Of a stretch of 64,000 bases of DNA, positions 1-11,309 are shown piece by piece. This DNA comes from Owenia fusiformis (lineage: Eukaryota > Annelida > Polychaeta > Sabellida > Oweniidae): the NCBI GenBank assembly GCA_903813345.2, contig CAIIXF020000012.1, positions 6,593,615 through 6,657,614 of the forward strand. Reading direction: 5' to 3'. Position numbers and translations under genes: made by a program. The stretch's first letter is position 1; each line of letters opens with the position of its first letter. The notes beneath the pieces are model-generated. The model searched no databases and had not been told where the DNA came from. It saw only the letters and a program-made list of their open reading frames with translations.

Positions 1-983
1 GATGATTATCCCAATAACCCCCAAACACTGAAAGGTATTGGCAGTAACCACATGTTTGTCCTACATGAGAGAAAGTCGTACACTCTCTACTGGAGCGAGA
101 GGGCTCCACAAGAGGTTGAACTCAAAGCTATCAATTTTGAACGGTTAGTTTCTTTAGATTCCAACATCAATTGTTTTTAGCTCATTTTATTTAGTGTGAT
201 TGCATGCACTTCAGGAATTTGACCCAACGTATGACGTATTAAAGTTGATACACGCACGACAAAGTTATCTTTATTGTCTGTTTCATCTTGTCATTTAGCG
301 GAAACAATATTCGAGTTGGACTTTGCTATCCCTCTGGAACCAAATTCGATGTGCACTACCGTGTACAAGACGGAGGTTACAGACGAGTCAATGAGCGACT
401 TCAGCAGGTGAATAGCATCAATGACATAGACAGGGCGAACGGAAACAATTACTATTGGGATGAAAGTGCGGGGTAAGTATACGTAATTACTGTAAATGTT
501 GATTACTAGATATTCCAGTTCCTTTGTTTTAAAATGTGAAATACTGGGCAAGATAATCAATCATTTTAATTTTCGTCCGATCCATGTAAATATCTTAGTT
601 TGTTGTTTATTTCCGCCTGTCTAGGCTACATCTCTGTACCGGTGTTACTGCATATACTTCAACTGCGGTTTTCACTAATATAGTAAAGAAAAGAAAAAAT
701 GTGTGTTATTCGAAATGTTTATCTCCCGAAAAAAAAACATATGCATGAATGTCATTTCAGTCTGCTTTTCGTGAAAGTTCATGCAAGAAATGATCGTGTT
801 GGCTGGGACTACTGCTCTACCAGCGGCTGTGAAAGTATCATCATCCAAGCAACGTTCACTAGAGGAGCAGCATCCGATTGTCGGCCAAAGGCATACCCCA
901 AATACCAAAAACCCAAAGAGTATGTGCCTATGCTAAGAGGGGGTTGCTCTAACTGCGGAGCAAGTGAACCACTTTGGAGATAA
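1..983 (+). CDS. CEMIP/TMEM2-like protein, C-terminal part (partial, three exons)
   Basis: Three exons join into one frame: 1-143, 299-472 and 761-983 (stop TAA 981-983), with GT donors at 144 and 473 and AG acceptors ending at 298 and 760. The product carries, in order, a segment with SYTLYWSERAPQEVEL, then VGLCYPSGTKFDVHYR, then LLFVKVHARNDRVGWDYC followed by a cysteine motif CxxxGCE and a KAYPKYQKP segment. This order and the GLCYP, LLF and GCE motifs match the C-terminal region of the CEMIP/CEMIP2 (TMEM2) cell-surface or secreted hyaluronan-handling family. The N-terminal G8, PANDER-like and right-handed beta-helix parts must lie before the window. The last exon ends soon after the KAYP segment, so the C-terminus is shorter than vertebrate CEMIP. 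Family call is from motif memory, not a search; hyaluronidase activity cannot be judged from this piece. Confidence 0.75.
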
Positions 984-1139
984 TTCACATCTTTAAACAG
1001 TTGGTTCTGTCAACAAAGATGCAATACACTACTTGCAATATAATACATTTGTTGAATTACTAATGTGGGATACTCACATTTTGAACATTGCACACATCGA
1101 GACCACACCGATTTTGACATTATAGAATGATACAATGAA

Positions 1140-1145
1140 AATAAA
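1140..1145 (+). terminator. Polyadenylation signal AATAAA
   Basis: A canonical AATAAA lies about 157 nt after the stop codon of the CEMIP-like gene, in an AT-rich 3' region with no other coding signal. Plausible 3' end of that transcript. Confidence 0.4.
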
Positions 1146-1410
1146 ATTAATCTCATAGTACTTATAGTGAAAATTGAGGTGTTTGTTGATCTCATATTAT
1201 TTTTTAAATGCCTCTTGTTCAGCTGATACCAACTTTGCAAATGTTAACGCCATCATACGAGAAAATATTTCCAATAAGCATAATTAACATTTCAATCAAT
1301 GACCATAGTGATTAATTGCTTTTCTGTTCTTCGCCTACCTAATATTTTAGTCATGGACTAAATGCTTATTAGTGAATGTTCTCGTTTGTTTATTTTGACC
1401 CATTGCGCTT

Positions 1411-1726
1411 GTTCATTATTTCAAAGTTTTTATACCAGAAAAAAAATGATTCTAGATGTTTGTTGATCTTATTTATGATATTTAGATTTGCACTACATGA
1501 ATGCATTAGCCTGCTTTACGAATGATCTATTTGACACCTATTTACGTCAGTGACTCTAATGTTAAAGCTTGTTCATTATTCCAACATTTTTATACCAGAA
1601 ACAACTGATTCTAGATGTTTGTTATCTTATTCATGATATTTAGATTCGCACTAGCATGAATGCATTAACCTGATTTACGAATGATCTATTTGGCATATAT
1701 TTACGTCAATGAATCAAATGTTAAAG
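1411..1726. repeat. Two-copy tandem duplication, period 160 bp
   Basis: The stretch from GTTCATTATT at 1411 recurs from 1571 with about 85-90% identity, including shared ACCAGAAA, GATTCTAGATGTTTGTT and TTTACGAATGATCTATTTG blocks. It lies in the 984-2036 spacer, which holds nothing else recognisable. Confidence 0.7.
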
Positions 1727-2036
1727 CAGGGAATAAACTGGCTGAAAGACCTCAGTTTATCTCTTACATAATATGGTGTTTAAACTGCTTCTTTATTCGG
1801 TACATTAATATTCCATGAATACCAAATAAAACAAACAATTTACCAAACCTTTACCCAATCTATCGAAAGTTTTTTTATTTTATCAAATGTAATAATTTAT
1901 ACAACTTATATTCGCTAAATAATTTCACTTGTTCTTTGTATTGATATTCACATTTGATATTTATACATGTATTTGTGTGATGCAGCGAATCAATTTGTTT
2001 TCCTTAACGCACGTATAATTCAATCAATTATTTGTA

Positions 2037-2610
2037 CATTCGGTATTTAAATTATTTATATTCGGTAAATACCGAATGCCACATTCGATAAATTTCGTTA
2101 TTTTTCGATAATTTACGAGACTCAGCCACGTGATATATTTGTACGATGTAGAATAGCTGCGCGGCCATTTTGCAAATCTCGAAGTCACGTGACAAAATAT
2201 CGAACAACAACGCAAGTTATCGAATATTACTTTATTGCATTCGGTAAATAGCAAATTAGCTTTCGGTAAAATGCATTAACTATGTCATAGAAAAATAAAC
2301 CATTTGGTAAATATAGGCAAACTTATTTCGGTAGGGTTCAAATAGAAATTCAATATTGTGCATATAATGTGTTACTCTTAAGGAATACCATAACAATTTA
2401 CGCAAAAAAAACTATTTAACGAATGAAATATGTAATTTAATGCACATAGTATTAAGTGATTGGCTATTTTGAAAACTTAATTTGCTGTAACAAACATATA
2501 AACGTTTTTACCGAATGGAAAAATGATTTAGCGAATATAAATGTTTCATATATCGAATATATTTGAATTTAATGAATAAAGAAGCAAAAATAATGCCATA
2601 TTACATACTA
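2037..2610. repeat. Dispersed repeat, copy 1 (second copy at 43094)
   Basis: The block starting CATTCGGTATTTAA, with repeated TTCGGTAAATA motifs and two ACGTGA boxes, is nearly repeated at 43094-44480. The homologous tail here (GAATAAAGAAGCAAAAATAA) is uninterrupted, whereas in the second copy an 807-bp element sits just before it. No intact ORF; the 76-residue frame inside is not protein-like. Family unknown. Confidence 0.75.
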
Positions 2611-2685
2611 TTTCGACATTCAAATAATTTCATGGTGCCATCATATTTGCATGGAAAATTAAAGTTATCAAATGATTTTAGATCG

Positions 2686-2807
2686 GGACTCGATGAATTG
2701 TAGGATGATTTAAACAAAGTGCGTCTTGTTCCCAGACTTTCAATGAGTGCAGAAGCACAAATGTACAAGGCATGCGTTAATTAAATCATCCACAATTCAT
2801 CGAGTCC
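2686..2807. repeat. Small foldback (27-bp inverted arms)
   Basis: Arm 2686-2712 (GGACTCGATGAATTG...) is the reverse complement of 2781-2807 with one mismatch, around a loop of about 68 bp. Likely a tiny non-autonomous TIR element or hairpin; target duplication not resolved. Confidence 0.65.
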
Positions 2808-3031
2808 TATGCTCAGATTTTTTCAGACATTGCAAAAGATTATGAACAGTGTCGCTCAAAAGAATTTTGCATGGGGTTATCAACGGTGAAATAGTCAAAA
2901 CTAAACATTTTCCAATTCATTTGACCTGCATAAGCACCTGCCTTTATCTCCATTTGTTATCATACTATCTATAATTTTTCACTCAACTACCAACTTGAAA
3001 TACTCATGAAATACTCCTGTAATTAATTTTA

Positions 3032-3047
3032 CTCTCTCTCTCTCTCT
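3032..3047. repeat. (CT)8 microsatellite
   Basis: Uninterrupted CT dinucleotide run in intergenic DNA. Confidence 0.8.
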
Positions 3048-3278
3048 GAAAATAGCCACGCTTGGTAGTTATTTTAAGAATATAGATTATTTGAAATACT
3101 GTGTTCTGATTGGCGGAATTCAGATAAAGTTCTCTAGCTCCGTGTGAATGTATACAGATGTGTCCCTTTTTGAAGTATTTCTAGCAATACGGCGCTTCGT
3201 AGTGGCCTAACATATATGAAAAGGTATCAACTTCATATTTTACAATTCTGAAGCCGACACTGATATTGTACAATTATT

Positions 3279-4437
3279 CTATACATCGCATGTATAATGG
3301 CTTAACAGGTATTCGGTAATTTCATCAATTACACGTTCCCTTTCACCATTTTTGTATTCAAATATCTTAGTGGAATCACCAACAATTGGCAGTAATTCAA
3401 TATCCTCAACAGTTCCACCATATTTCCGCTCGTTTGTTAATCCAGTCTTGCCTTTCGGTTGCGTTTTGATCCATAGAATATCAACATTATCATTCCTAAG
3501 TTTTTTCGACTCCTTTATATTGTGTTTGCGCGTGCGTATTGGCGACGTCCAACCATCTCCTATGAAGATCAAGACGTCCTTGAACGCCCCGTCATCTCGA
3601 TCATTCTCCCCATTGAAATAGCCCCTCGACATACGCATCGCTCGGTAAGGTATTGTCCTGCAAGATAGGGAGGCTGTTTTTAGGTTATTCAACCTGGAGA
3701 GAATTGTTGATACATCTGCATTCGGTATAAAGTCCATTTTGCTCTGAACATCGACATATTTGCCAAAGGAAAATGCACCGAATCTTGCACCTGCAATATC
3801 TGATATTTGAAAACTTCTTGCGATGTCTATAATTAGATTCACTTGGTCAGCTTTCACATTCCCATGTAGAGAGCAAGAAGCATCGTTTGCAAAGACGATA
3901 TCTGCACACACTGAAATCAAAATATATAGAATATAGTATAACTCGTTTTTCCTGATCTTTTGATTTACATACGATGTGTATTGCTTTTGAAGCAGAAATA
4001 ACTTCATGAAGAAATAGTCAAACTTGGTAGATTGTAAATGCACATACAATATGTCTTTTAAACGTCATTCTTAGCTACACATTTAAAAATTAGTATGATT
4101 GTGGGTAACAAACACTTCATAAATACATACGTACACTCAAAATTATGTTCACTTATATCAACATCATACCTGCATATTGATTGTCGTCGTGTGCTATTGG
4201 TAAATCGGGCAATGGACCAAGAGGAACAAGAGGAACAACGGTTTTTGGCGCAGGTGGTAGTGTCGTGATTTTTGCTCTTCCACCTCCAGACAGTCCTCCA
4301 TCGGGTATTATGCGCAGCTCATCAAACAGATCGGACCACCCCCTGCTACCTCCATTCGGTTGTGCGAGACTATAACTTATGATTAGCTTGTTTCCCATAC
4401 ATTGTATTAAAAGAAGAATAGTCATTTGATTATACAT
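3279..4437 (-). CDS. Secreted vWA-domain protein, paralog A (two exons)
   Basis: Exon 1 runs 4437-4170 (minus strand), exon 2 runs 3910-3279; the 259-bp intron has a GT donor (4169) and an AG acceptor (3911) and interrupts in phase 1. Exon 1 starts at MYNQM (an in-frame Met lies eight codons upstream at 4461), encodes a hydrophobic signal segment TILLLIQCMG, a short polar region, the conserved GGLSGGG motif and a proline-rich linker. Exon 2 is one von Willebrand A domain: CADIVFANDASCSL supplies the MIDAS DxSxS, CRTIPYRAM the threonine loop, and FIGDGWTSP the distal aspartate. Four cysteines are conserved with the three neighbouring paralogs. vWA domains bind protein ligands through a divalent cation; an extracellular matrix or adhesion role is inferred. 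Closest in sequence to paralog C, less to its neighbour B. Confidence 0.8.
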
Positions 4438-4515
4438 CTTTTTGTTGCTAACTGGTAACAAAATTTCAAGTCGAAAATTCAGTCTAAAATACTAACCTGA
4501 TACAACCATACGGTT

Positions 4516-4523
4516 GTTATATA
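4516..4523 (-). promoter_or_regulatory. TATA-like box upstream of vWA paralog A
   Basis: On the minus strand AAATATATAAC lies about 80 nt upstream of the proposed ATG at 4437, a sensible place for a core promoter. In AT-rich DNA such matches occur by chance. Confidence 0.25.
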
Positions 4524-4524
4524 T

Positions 4525-5968
4525 TTTTGAACTTCAATTAATAAACAGACAAATGTTTGTTAAACTATTATACTGTCAGTCAAGTTATTATTTTGATTGA
4601 GCGACTGTCCATTGTATTCATATTAATAAAGACAGATTCTTATTAGAATGACAAACGTCATAATAAAAATAATTACCTGATTATGTATATAGTGAGTGAA
4701 GTTTCAAACGACGAAATATTAAATAACGCCGTCTCATTATCTGTTTGTTGTTAACTCATAATCAGTCGAGTATGACATCTCTTGTATGCAAAATGACATT
4801 TGGATGTTGTCAGATATATCAAATGTGATGTTCCAGGTCAAGTAAACCGCAGGTTGGCTCAAGTCAAAAAGATCAATCTTTGTTTAGATAGTCCTTGTCG
4901 GCATGTACTTATGTATTGATTATATGTTAATTTTCAGATTAGATTTGTGTATTCTTACCCTTTTCTTACTAATGGGCTCGCAACGCCAGACATCGTATGG
5001 AATTTAACTCCACTATACCTAACCCCTAGAAATGCATAAGATACTCTGTTTGTCTGATGGTATTGTTTAGTATATTTCGAAAGTACCTTATCAACATCTA
5101 ACAGTCATCCGATAGACTATTAATAAGGAACAGACAATTAAAAACAAATAGCATACGCATTACCAATAGGCCAAATGGGTTGCTCATCAACACCAAATGC
5201 AAGGTATAGTATAGTGATTTGGGCCATTTATGTAGCTGGGTCATCGCGTGTGAGAATAATGGAGCTTCACCACCGCCCCACAATAGATCCAGAGGAAATA
5301 AATCTGGTGTTCAAAACAATGCTCGATGAAGAACATGGCAAACTATATCAGGCCACAAAAAATAACATATTCTTTGCTCCCATCTAACTGTTCATGCACT
5401 ATGAAAACTATGTATAGGGCCTTGCAGTTTCTGTAAAAGTACTATTCAAAATATAGTTTTACTGTCAATAATATTCTGTGTATTGATCTAATGTGATATT
5501 ACTGTGATCTTGATTTGATGCAACGGGACAATAGCCTAAGTTTTTAAAATAACGACAACCAATTGATTTAGGACATTGTGCATAGTGAAAGATGTTCATA
5601 ACGACATCGCAAATCGGTCGACACTTTTTCTTGTCGACTGGTGTCAAGGCAAACCATAGTTGGTTCCGAAGTGTCTACTATCACTTATAACATAGGCTCT
5701 CACAAGCTTAAGATGTATTAGAATGAGACGACCCGCTTGACAAATTGTCTTTGAAACTAATCCATATATATTATGCTGCATATTCCTCTCGATTTGGAGA
5801 AGCTTCGACCGCGGTTCTGTTGCCGTAGATTAAAGGGATCGAGGCATTGGAAACAAATTAATGTTACATTCAAAAGGTTTTGTCGAGTGTTAATTCTCTA
5901 ATTATATTTGGCCTAAATTTTCGGGTTTAAAAAATGAATGCCACGTACATACAATTAGACACTTTGAA
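4525..5968. other. Spacer between vWA paralogs A and B
   Basis: AT-rich intergenic DNA. Several frames of 60-70 codons occur on both strands but none shows a family motif or composition of a real protein. No repeat structure seen. Confidence 0.5.
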
Positions 5969-5974
5969 TTTATT
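5969..5974 (-). terminator. Polyadenylation signal for vWA paralog B
   Basis: AATAAA on the minus strand, 43 nt after the stop codon of the gene ending at 6017. Confidence 0.4.
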
Positions 5975-6016
5975 TCTTTTTAAATTCTAAATGAAATAAA
6001 ATATATCTTATCTATT

Positions 6017-9000
6017 TCACTGCTCACCACCTTGACAATAATAACGAGAAGCTAAATAATCGGTAACCTGTTTTACCACAATTTCACTGTCACCCGACTC
6101 GTAGTTGAATATTTTATCCATATTCTTAACAATGGGAAGAATCTCAACATCAAATGCCGTACCGTTATTTTTTATTGTCTTAATTTCGTCTAATCCGTTT
6201 TTAGCTGGTGTTTTTATCCATAAAATATCGACCCCTGCTTTCCTCAGTTTCCTTGCCTCAACTGCGTTATGCTTCCGAGTACGTATTGGTGACGTCCAGC
6301 CATCTCCTATAAAGATAAGGACATCTTTGTACAATTTGTCATCTCGATCATTTTTTCCTTTAAAGTAACTCATCGACTCACTCATTGCCCTATACGGTAT
6401 AGTCCTACAGCGATCTAAGTTTCTTGCGATATTATTTAATCCAGCCAGAATAGTAGATCTGCTCGCTCCAGGTAGATACTCAGTTTTTGTTTCATTATCG
6501 ACATATTGGCCATAGGAAAACGCTCCTACTCTAACTTTACCTTCATCTAGGTTTAATGTACTCGCTATAGTGACTATAAGGTCCACTTGATCGGTTTGTA
6601 CCTTGTTGTTCAACGAGCAAGATGCATCATTGGCAAAAACAATATCCGCACACACTAGAATAAAAACAGAAAAAATGACACATATTTTTGGGTCATATCG
6701 GGTGTCCAAAAAAAACGTCACACTTTTTGACTAGCAATATCTCGGCTTATTGGGATCAGGATATTTTGTATTGACTGTGAAAAAATCAAAAAAATCTACC
6801 CAATATTTCTGATGAACTGCCCAGAACAAAATAGCATGTTGAAAAATGCCTTATCAGTGTTGCGTCATCTGAGAAGTTCAGTAATAACAGGCGAAATGCT
6901 AATATGCAGGTCAGATACTAAGTGTTGTATGGTTGACAAGGTGATGAAAATGTTGTCAGTATTGACCTTGCGGAAGTTGACCTATTTAAATTAGGTCATC
7001 TAGGAGTCAAGCTGTTCAGATTCTTGTATTGACACTTGTGTCCAAGACAGATTCATTCCAAAGTGTCATTTGGAAAAGAGCAATCATGGTTTTCAGTGAT
7101 GCAGATAAATCTACTCTTGAGAATTGTTCCAAGGAAAAAGGCTTGGGTGGCAGCAGGATTGTTAGAGAATTTCCTAACAAGGTATGGAACATCCACTCTG
7201 TGTACAGACTCATTGCCAAAATACGAAGAATAGAATCAGTGGCAAGGAAAGCTCGTAGCGGGAGACCAAGAAGAGCATGCAGAAAATATTTTTTAGTGCT
7301 TGCTGAGAACAGCTTAAAGTTGGTCCCGAGAATTTTCAAATAATTTGGCTCTCAAATAACTGGGGTATTACAAGTCAAAAAGTGTGACGTTTTTTGGGAC
7401 ACCCGATACATTGTTATTGTGTTTTGTTTAAAAATATTGTATGCCCTCTTACATGTTTATCCTTCTCTTCTATTTTACTTCCGAAAAAATAATATGGCTG
7501 ATAGTCTTTAAGTTACAAGAGGCCATGGGCTAATAGCACAAAAGACTAAATAATCTGAAATATACAAATGTCATCCATATGCAATATGAGTATAATAATT
7601 CCTATTATTACCACCTTGCCGGGCCAGTTCTAGGGGTTTTAGTGCTAGTTTAGAAGGCATTCATTTTACTATATCGACCTGAGAAATGTGTGACGTCATA
7701 GTGGTAGTCCATATGGACCGGTCTAGAATATATTCTGGACCGGCAAATTTTCCCCGGGAAATGAAGTATCATTCAGTGCGTGAGATTTTCTTGCTATTTC
7801 AGCCCTGGTCGTTAACGGTGGTAATAATACTAATAACGTCATTTCTGCGAGCAATATAGTAAAATATTGGACCTTGGGCCTTCGGAAATGACGTTATTGT
7901 ACTAATAACATATAACTTTCATAATCAATAGCCTTTGGCATAAACCTCTAATCCAGAAAAAATCGTTTTGTAAAGTTAAATGATTTAATTACCTTTGAAA
8001 AGGTGTACTAATTAGTTAATTCAGTTCGGAACCCACACACTGCTTATGAGCATGGGCCTTCAACTAGAGAATTGAAAGCCCATGTTATGAGTGAGGATTT
8101 TCTTTCAAAAAGAAGCTTGTTTGTCCATGATTATTGATTGGGCGCTGGGTTACATATCATCCTAAATTAGAAATATAATAGGGTGTTTAAAGGCCCCTTG
8201 TAATGTTTGAAAATATGTTTTCATCATTCATTTACTATTTTGTCACGACTTAAAAAGTTATTTTAGATTCAAAAAATCGAAAAAAAGTTGACAGCTTTTC
8301 ATTTCTCAAATATTTTAAGGAGGAGGGAAAGTATCGCAACAGATTTGGGACAGTCATGTATTGGATTTTTGCTATTTTCAGAGGATTTAAACAGGTACAT
8401 ATCCAAGACTAATGCATTACCTCAAGATAAAGAACTCCTAGAGATTCGACTTTGAGACATGAAAGATGCAAACAACCCACCCACATGTTTTTCTGAAATG
8501 TTTTCCTGATGTTCAACCCCTTCCTCCCTTGCTTTTTTAATTTTTATTTCATCAATATGTTTTGTTGACGCACAATGCTTATTGTCTAACCAGGTGAAAA
8601 GGAAGAATATATTATGTTTTAGATATTATTGTACCCGTGATTGGTTTCTATGAGAACTAACATTTTGAAATGCAAATCTCTCTGAATCATTTTCATGGAT
8701 TGATGGGTTCATTTCTCGCTTTACTTAATTTTTTCTGCAAAAAAACATACGAGGATGAATGCTATGCATTGGTATGAATTATCGCTTATTAATAGATACT
8801 TGTAACCTCTAAAAGAAATTCACGATTTTTCGAACAAAAAGTCCTTCAAATATCACTTTTTGAAATCAATATAAAAAGCTTCACATATCAGACTTTGATT
8901 ACATTGGGTAAGACTACAATATAAGCCAAAGTGGTTTAAACTTTATATGGGGACTTTAACTATGATGATACCCCCATTTTTATGTCCTTCATACCACCGA

Positions 9001-9248
9001 CTTATTTTATCCCTACCTGTATTCTGAGGTGTATCATTCTCTTTTAATCCTGCCGGTATTACAGGTTGCTCTTTTGGGACGATACCTCCACTAAGCCCCG
9101 CCTCGGGCCTAAGGACTATTTTATCGATTTGATTATTATTCACCGATCCATATTTAGCCTGTCGCAATTGGTCAATGAAATTTGCATGTATGACCTGCTT
9201 GTACCCAACAAGTTGAACTAAGATCAACATAATCCCTATGTAATCCAT
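6017..9248 (-). CDS. Secreted vWA-domain protein, paralog B (two exons)
   Basis: Exon 1 is 9248-9017, exon 2 is 6654-6017; the phase-1 intron (6655-9016, 2362 bp) has GT (9016) and AG (6655) ends and has been enlarged by a mariner remnant (6698-7406) and a TTAA element (8191-8955). Exon 1 begins MDYIGIMLILVQLVGYKQV, a signal peptide, then an amphipathic stretch FIDQLRQAK and the shared EAGLSGG motif. Exon 2 is a vWA domain with DASCS (MIDAS DxSxS), CRTIPYRAM and FIGDGWTSP, the same four-cysteine pattern and a C-terminus YYCQGGEQ. Within the array it is most like paralog D (both share NNIARNLDRCRT). The hydrophobic residues just before CADIV in an unspliced reading are the translated polypyrimidine tract, so an unspliced start in the intron is unlikely. 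Confidence 0.8.
6698..7406 (+). mobile_element. Tc1/mariner-type element, internally deleted, in intron of vWA paralog B
   Basis: Ends TCGGGTGTCC and GGACACCCGA belong to inverted repeats of about 32 bp containing AACGTCACACTTTTTGAC, flanked by TA on both sides (6696-6697, 7407-7408), the mariner target duplication. Inside, frame 7089-7343 on the plus strand reads MVFSDADKSTLEN... VREFPNKVWNIHSVYRLI ... SGRPRRA, the N-terminal helix-turn-helix and GRPR motif of a mariner-like transposase. The catalytic DDE part is missing, so the copy is non-autonomous. Confidence 0.85.
7832..7898. repeat. Imperfect hairpin within intron of vWA paralog B
   Basis: AATAACGTCATTTC (7832-7845) is the exact reverse complement of GAAATGACGTTATT (7885-7898). 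A second nearby inverted pair, ATTATTACCACC (about 7604) and GGTGGTAATAAT (about 7817), suggests a degraded foldback element spanning about 7600-7900. Confidence 0.5.
8191..8955 (+). mobile_element. TTAA-flanked TIR element, copy 1 (765 bp)
   Basis: Begins AGGCCCCTTGTAATGTTTG and ends with the inverted form ATATGGGGACT; TTAA occurs on both sides (8187-8190, 8956-8959). Shares subterminal blocks (ATCATTCATTTACTATT, GGTAAGACTACAATATAAGC) with copies at 60979-61816 and 25908-32861. No transposase ORF. TTAA duplication is typical of piggyBac and Kolobok families; which one is not decided. Confidence 0.85.
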
Positions 9249-10796
9249 GTCTGCTAGTTGCCTAAATGATAATCCTTGATATCGAATAATAATCCTGGTA
9301 ACACAGTGTTATTTTCACATATTAATTTTTGTGCATCATTTATGACAGTGTATGTTATTAAGTGGTTTAAAAGTATTATTTGCGAATGGTATATTACATT
9401 ATATATGTCTAAACACACAGAGAGGTGACAGTTTTGATTTATAATATTAACTAACCTTTTATTACCGCAACGTAATGAATAAGAATCATTGTTATTCGTT
9501 ATTGATTAAGATCCACTCAGTATTTGTTTAGTATTTGTTTTTCCATTACTTAATAATACTAGCGTGACACTTCAAGTCGATCAAGTCGTTTGGTTGTATT
9601 GTATGTACAACCAATGAAGGCGTATACTACCTATTTGGTATATATTCTTTATTCACTGTTTTTGCATGATAAATACCCAAAGAATAACTCTGTGTTTATT
9701 ATTCTGTACGATCGATGCACAGACAAACAAAACAACTGAATTATTTTCTAAAATGAAGTCAGTAAATCAATTCCACGTGTTAAAGCTTCGATTCATCTCC
9801 ACGCTATTCAGAAACGATACATAATATCCGTCCAAGTCCCGTTGACCGTGAAACATTTGCGGAACAATATAGTATTTGATACCATCTCATCTACTAGTAT
9901 CTCTAACGAACGTCTTAGTAAGGAATTAGAAACGTGTGATGGGCACAGGTTGATCGTTGTGGATAGTATAAACCCACTATGTATACGTAAGACCCATATG
10001 GTTACATTATCTGACGTGTTTGTCTCAGGAGGGAAAATGAATAGATTATCAGACTGATGTGACATTTGTGGCATTTAATAATAGTTAAAATTAATGTTAT
10101 TCATTAATATGACCAAAAATATCTGGTTATTATTGTCTGTCGATAAACTAAAGAACGACGGAGAACTTTTACTCGGAGGACCATAATTCTACACGTTCAC
10201 TAAAAGGTTCCCTTAAAAACGTCCCATCTCAACTTCTATAAAAAAAAAACAAGCGCTCTCTCGACGCCAATCGCAGTGGCAGGGTATACAGCAAGTAACT
10301 AAGAGCACTGTATCTGATGTTTGACATTTTAATCATTATTTATACTCAATTGCCCAATATTTTATTAATAGTAGCTGTGTACGACAAAAAAAGTGAAAAA
10401 TTGTCAATTGCAAATGTTTATTGAATGACATTCACTCCCCTGCATAAGTTGGTTAACATATCAAAGCCTGCCAATGTTGAATTTTAATGTTGTTCCTTTA
10501 TTACATCTTTCGGAAAATTGAAAATGTGACTATTTCTTGAAGCGCCAAACACAAAGCTGTCTTTAATGAGTCCTCCAAAATGGTAATTCTGGTGGAAAAC
10601 TTTTGGAGGGGAGTGTATTGTGTGAACATAATGTCATTATGAAATTTAAATGCAATTTGTGTTATTGATGATCAAGATCAAACCAATAATTCAACACCGC
10701 CTACAGGGAAGTTAAAATTGCAAATGGTTTACATTGAAGACACTATGTCGTGTATTTTCACAATTATATAATTGCAAACAATCTGGTTTAATACTC
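9249..10796. other. Intergenic spacer, vWA B to 57-bp satellite
   Basis: AT-rich. Overlapping frames on both strands at 9808-10074 (88 and 71 codons) were considered; neither has recognisable motifs and no neighbouring exon was found. Nothing else supported. Confidence 0.45.
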
Positions 10797-11309
10797 AGTC
10801 AATCAGAATACAGTATTCATTATCTGTTTAATAGTCACGATATATCACATTCGAATAATCAGAACACAGTATACATAATGTGTTTAATAGTCACGATATA
10901 TCTCATTTCAGCTAATCAGAAGACAATATTCATAATCTGTTTAATAGTCGTGATACATCTCATTTCAGCCAATCAGAAGACAATATTCATAATCTGTTTA
11001 ATAGTCACGATGTCACGATATATCACATTCGAATAATCAGAACACAGTATACATAATGTGTTTAATAGTCACGATATATCTCATTTCAGCTAATCAGAAC
11101 ACAATATTCATAATCTGTTCAATAGTCGTGATATATCTCATTTCAGCCAATCAGAACACAATATTCATAATCTGTTCAATAGTCACGATATATCTCATTT
11201 CAGCCAATCTGAACACAATTTTCATAATCTGTTCAATAGTCACGATGTATACTACTTTCAGCATATCAGAACACACTATCCATAATCTGTTCAATAGTCA
11301 CGATATATC
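10797..11309. repeat. 57-bp satellite array, left part (about 9 units)
   Basis: Tandem units built around CAATAGTCACGATATATC, CATTTCAG and AATCAGAACACA. Two subtypes mix: one with TTTCAGCCAATCAGAACAC, one with CACATTCGAATAATCAGAAC. Because 57 is a multiple of three and one frame lacks stops, long spurious ORFs result. A 1551-bp LINE splits this array from its continuation at 12861. Confidence 0.9.

Noticed and set aside
6655-6721. Alternative unspliced start for vWA paralog B (and similar ones for A and D)
   Set aside because: The hydrophobic residues before CADIV are the translated polypyrimidine tract and acceptor; a conserved signal-peptide exon exists upstream in every paralog.
9808-10074. 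Overlapping frames on both strands (88 and 71 codons)
   Set aside because: No motifs, no plausible splice partners, and open on both strands by chance.
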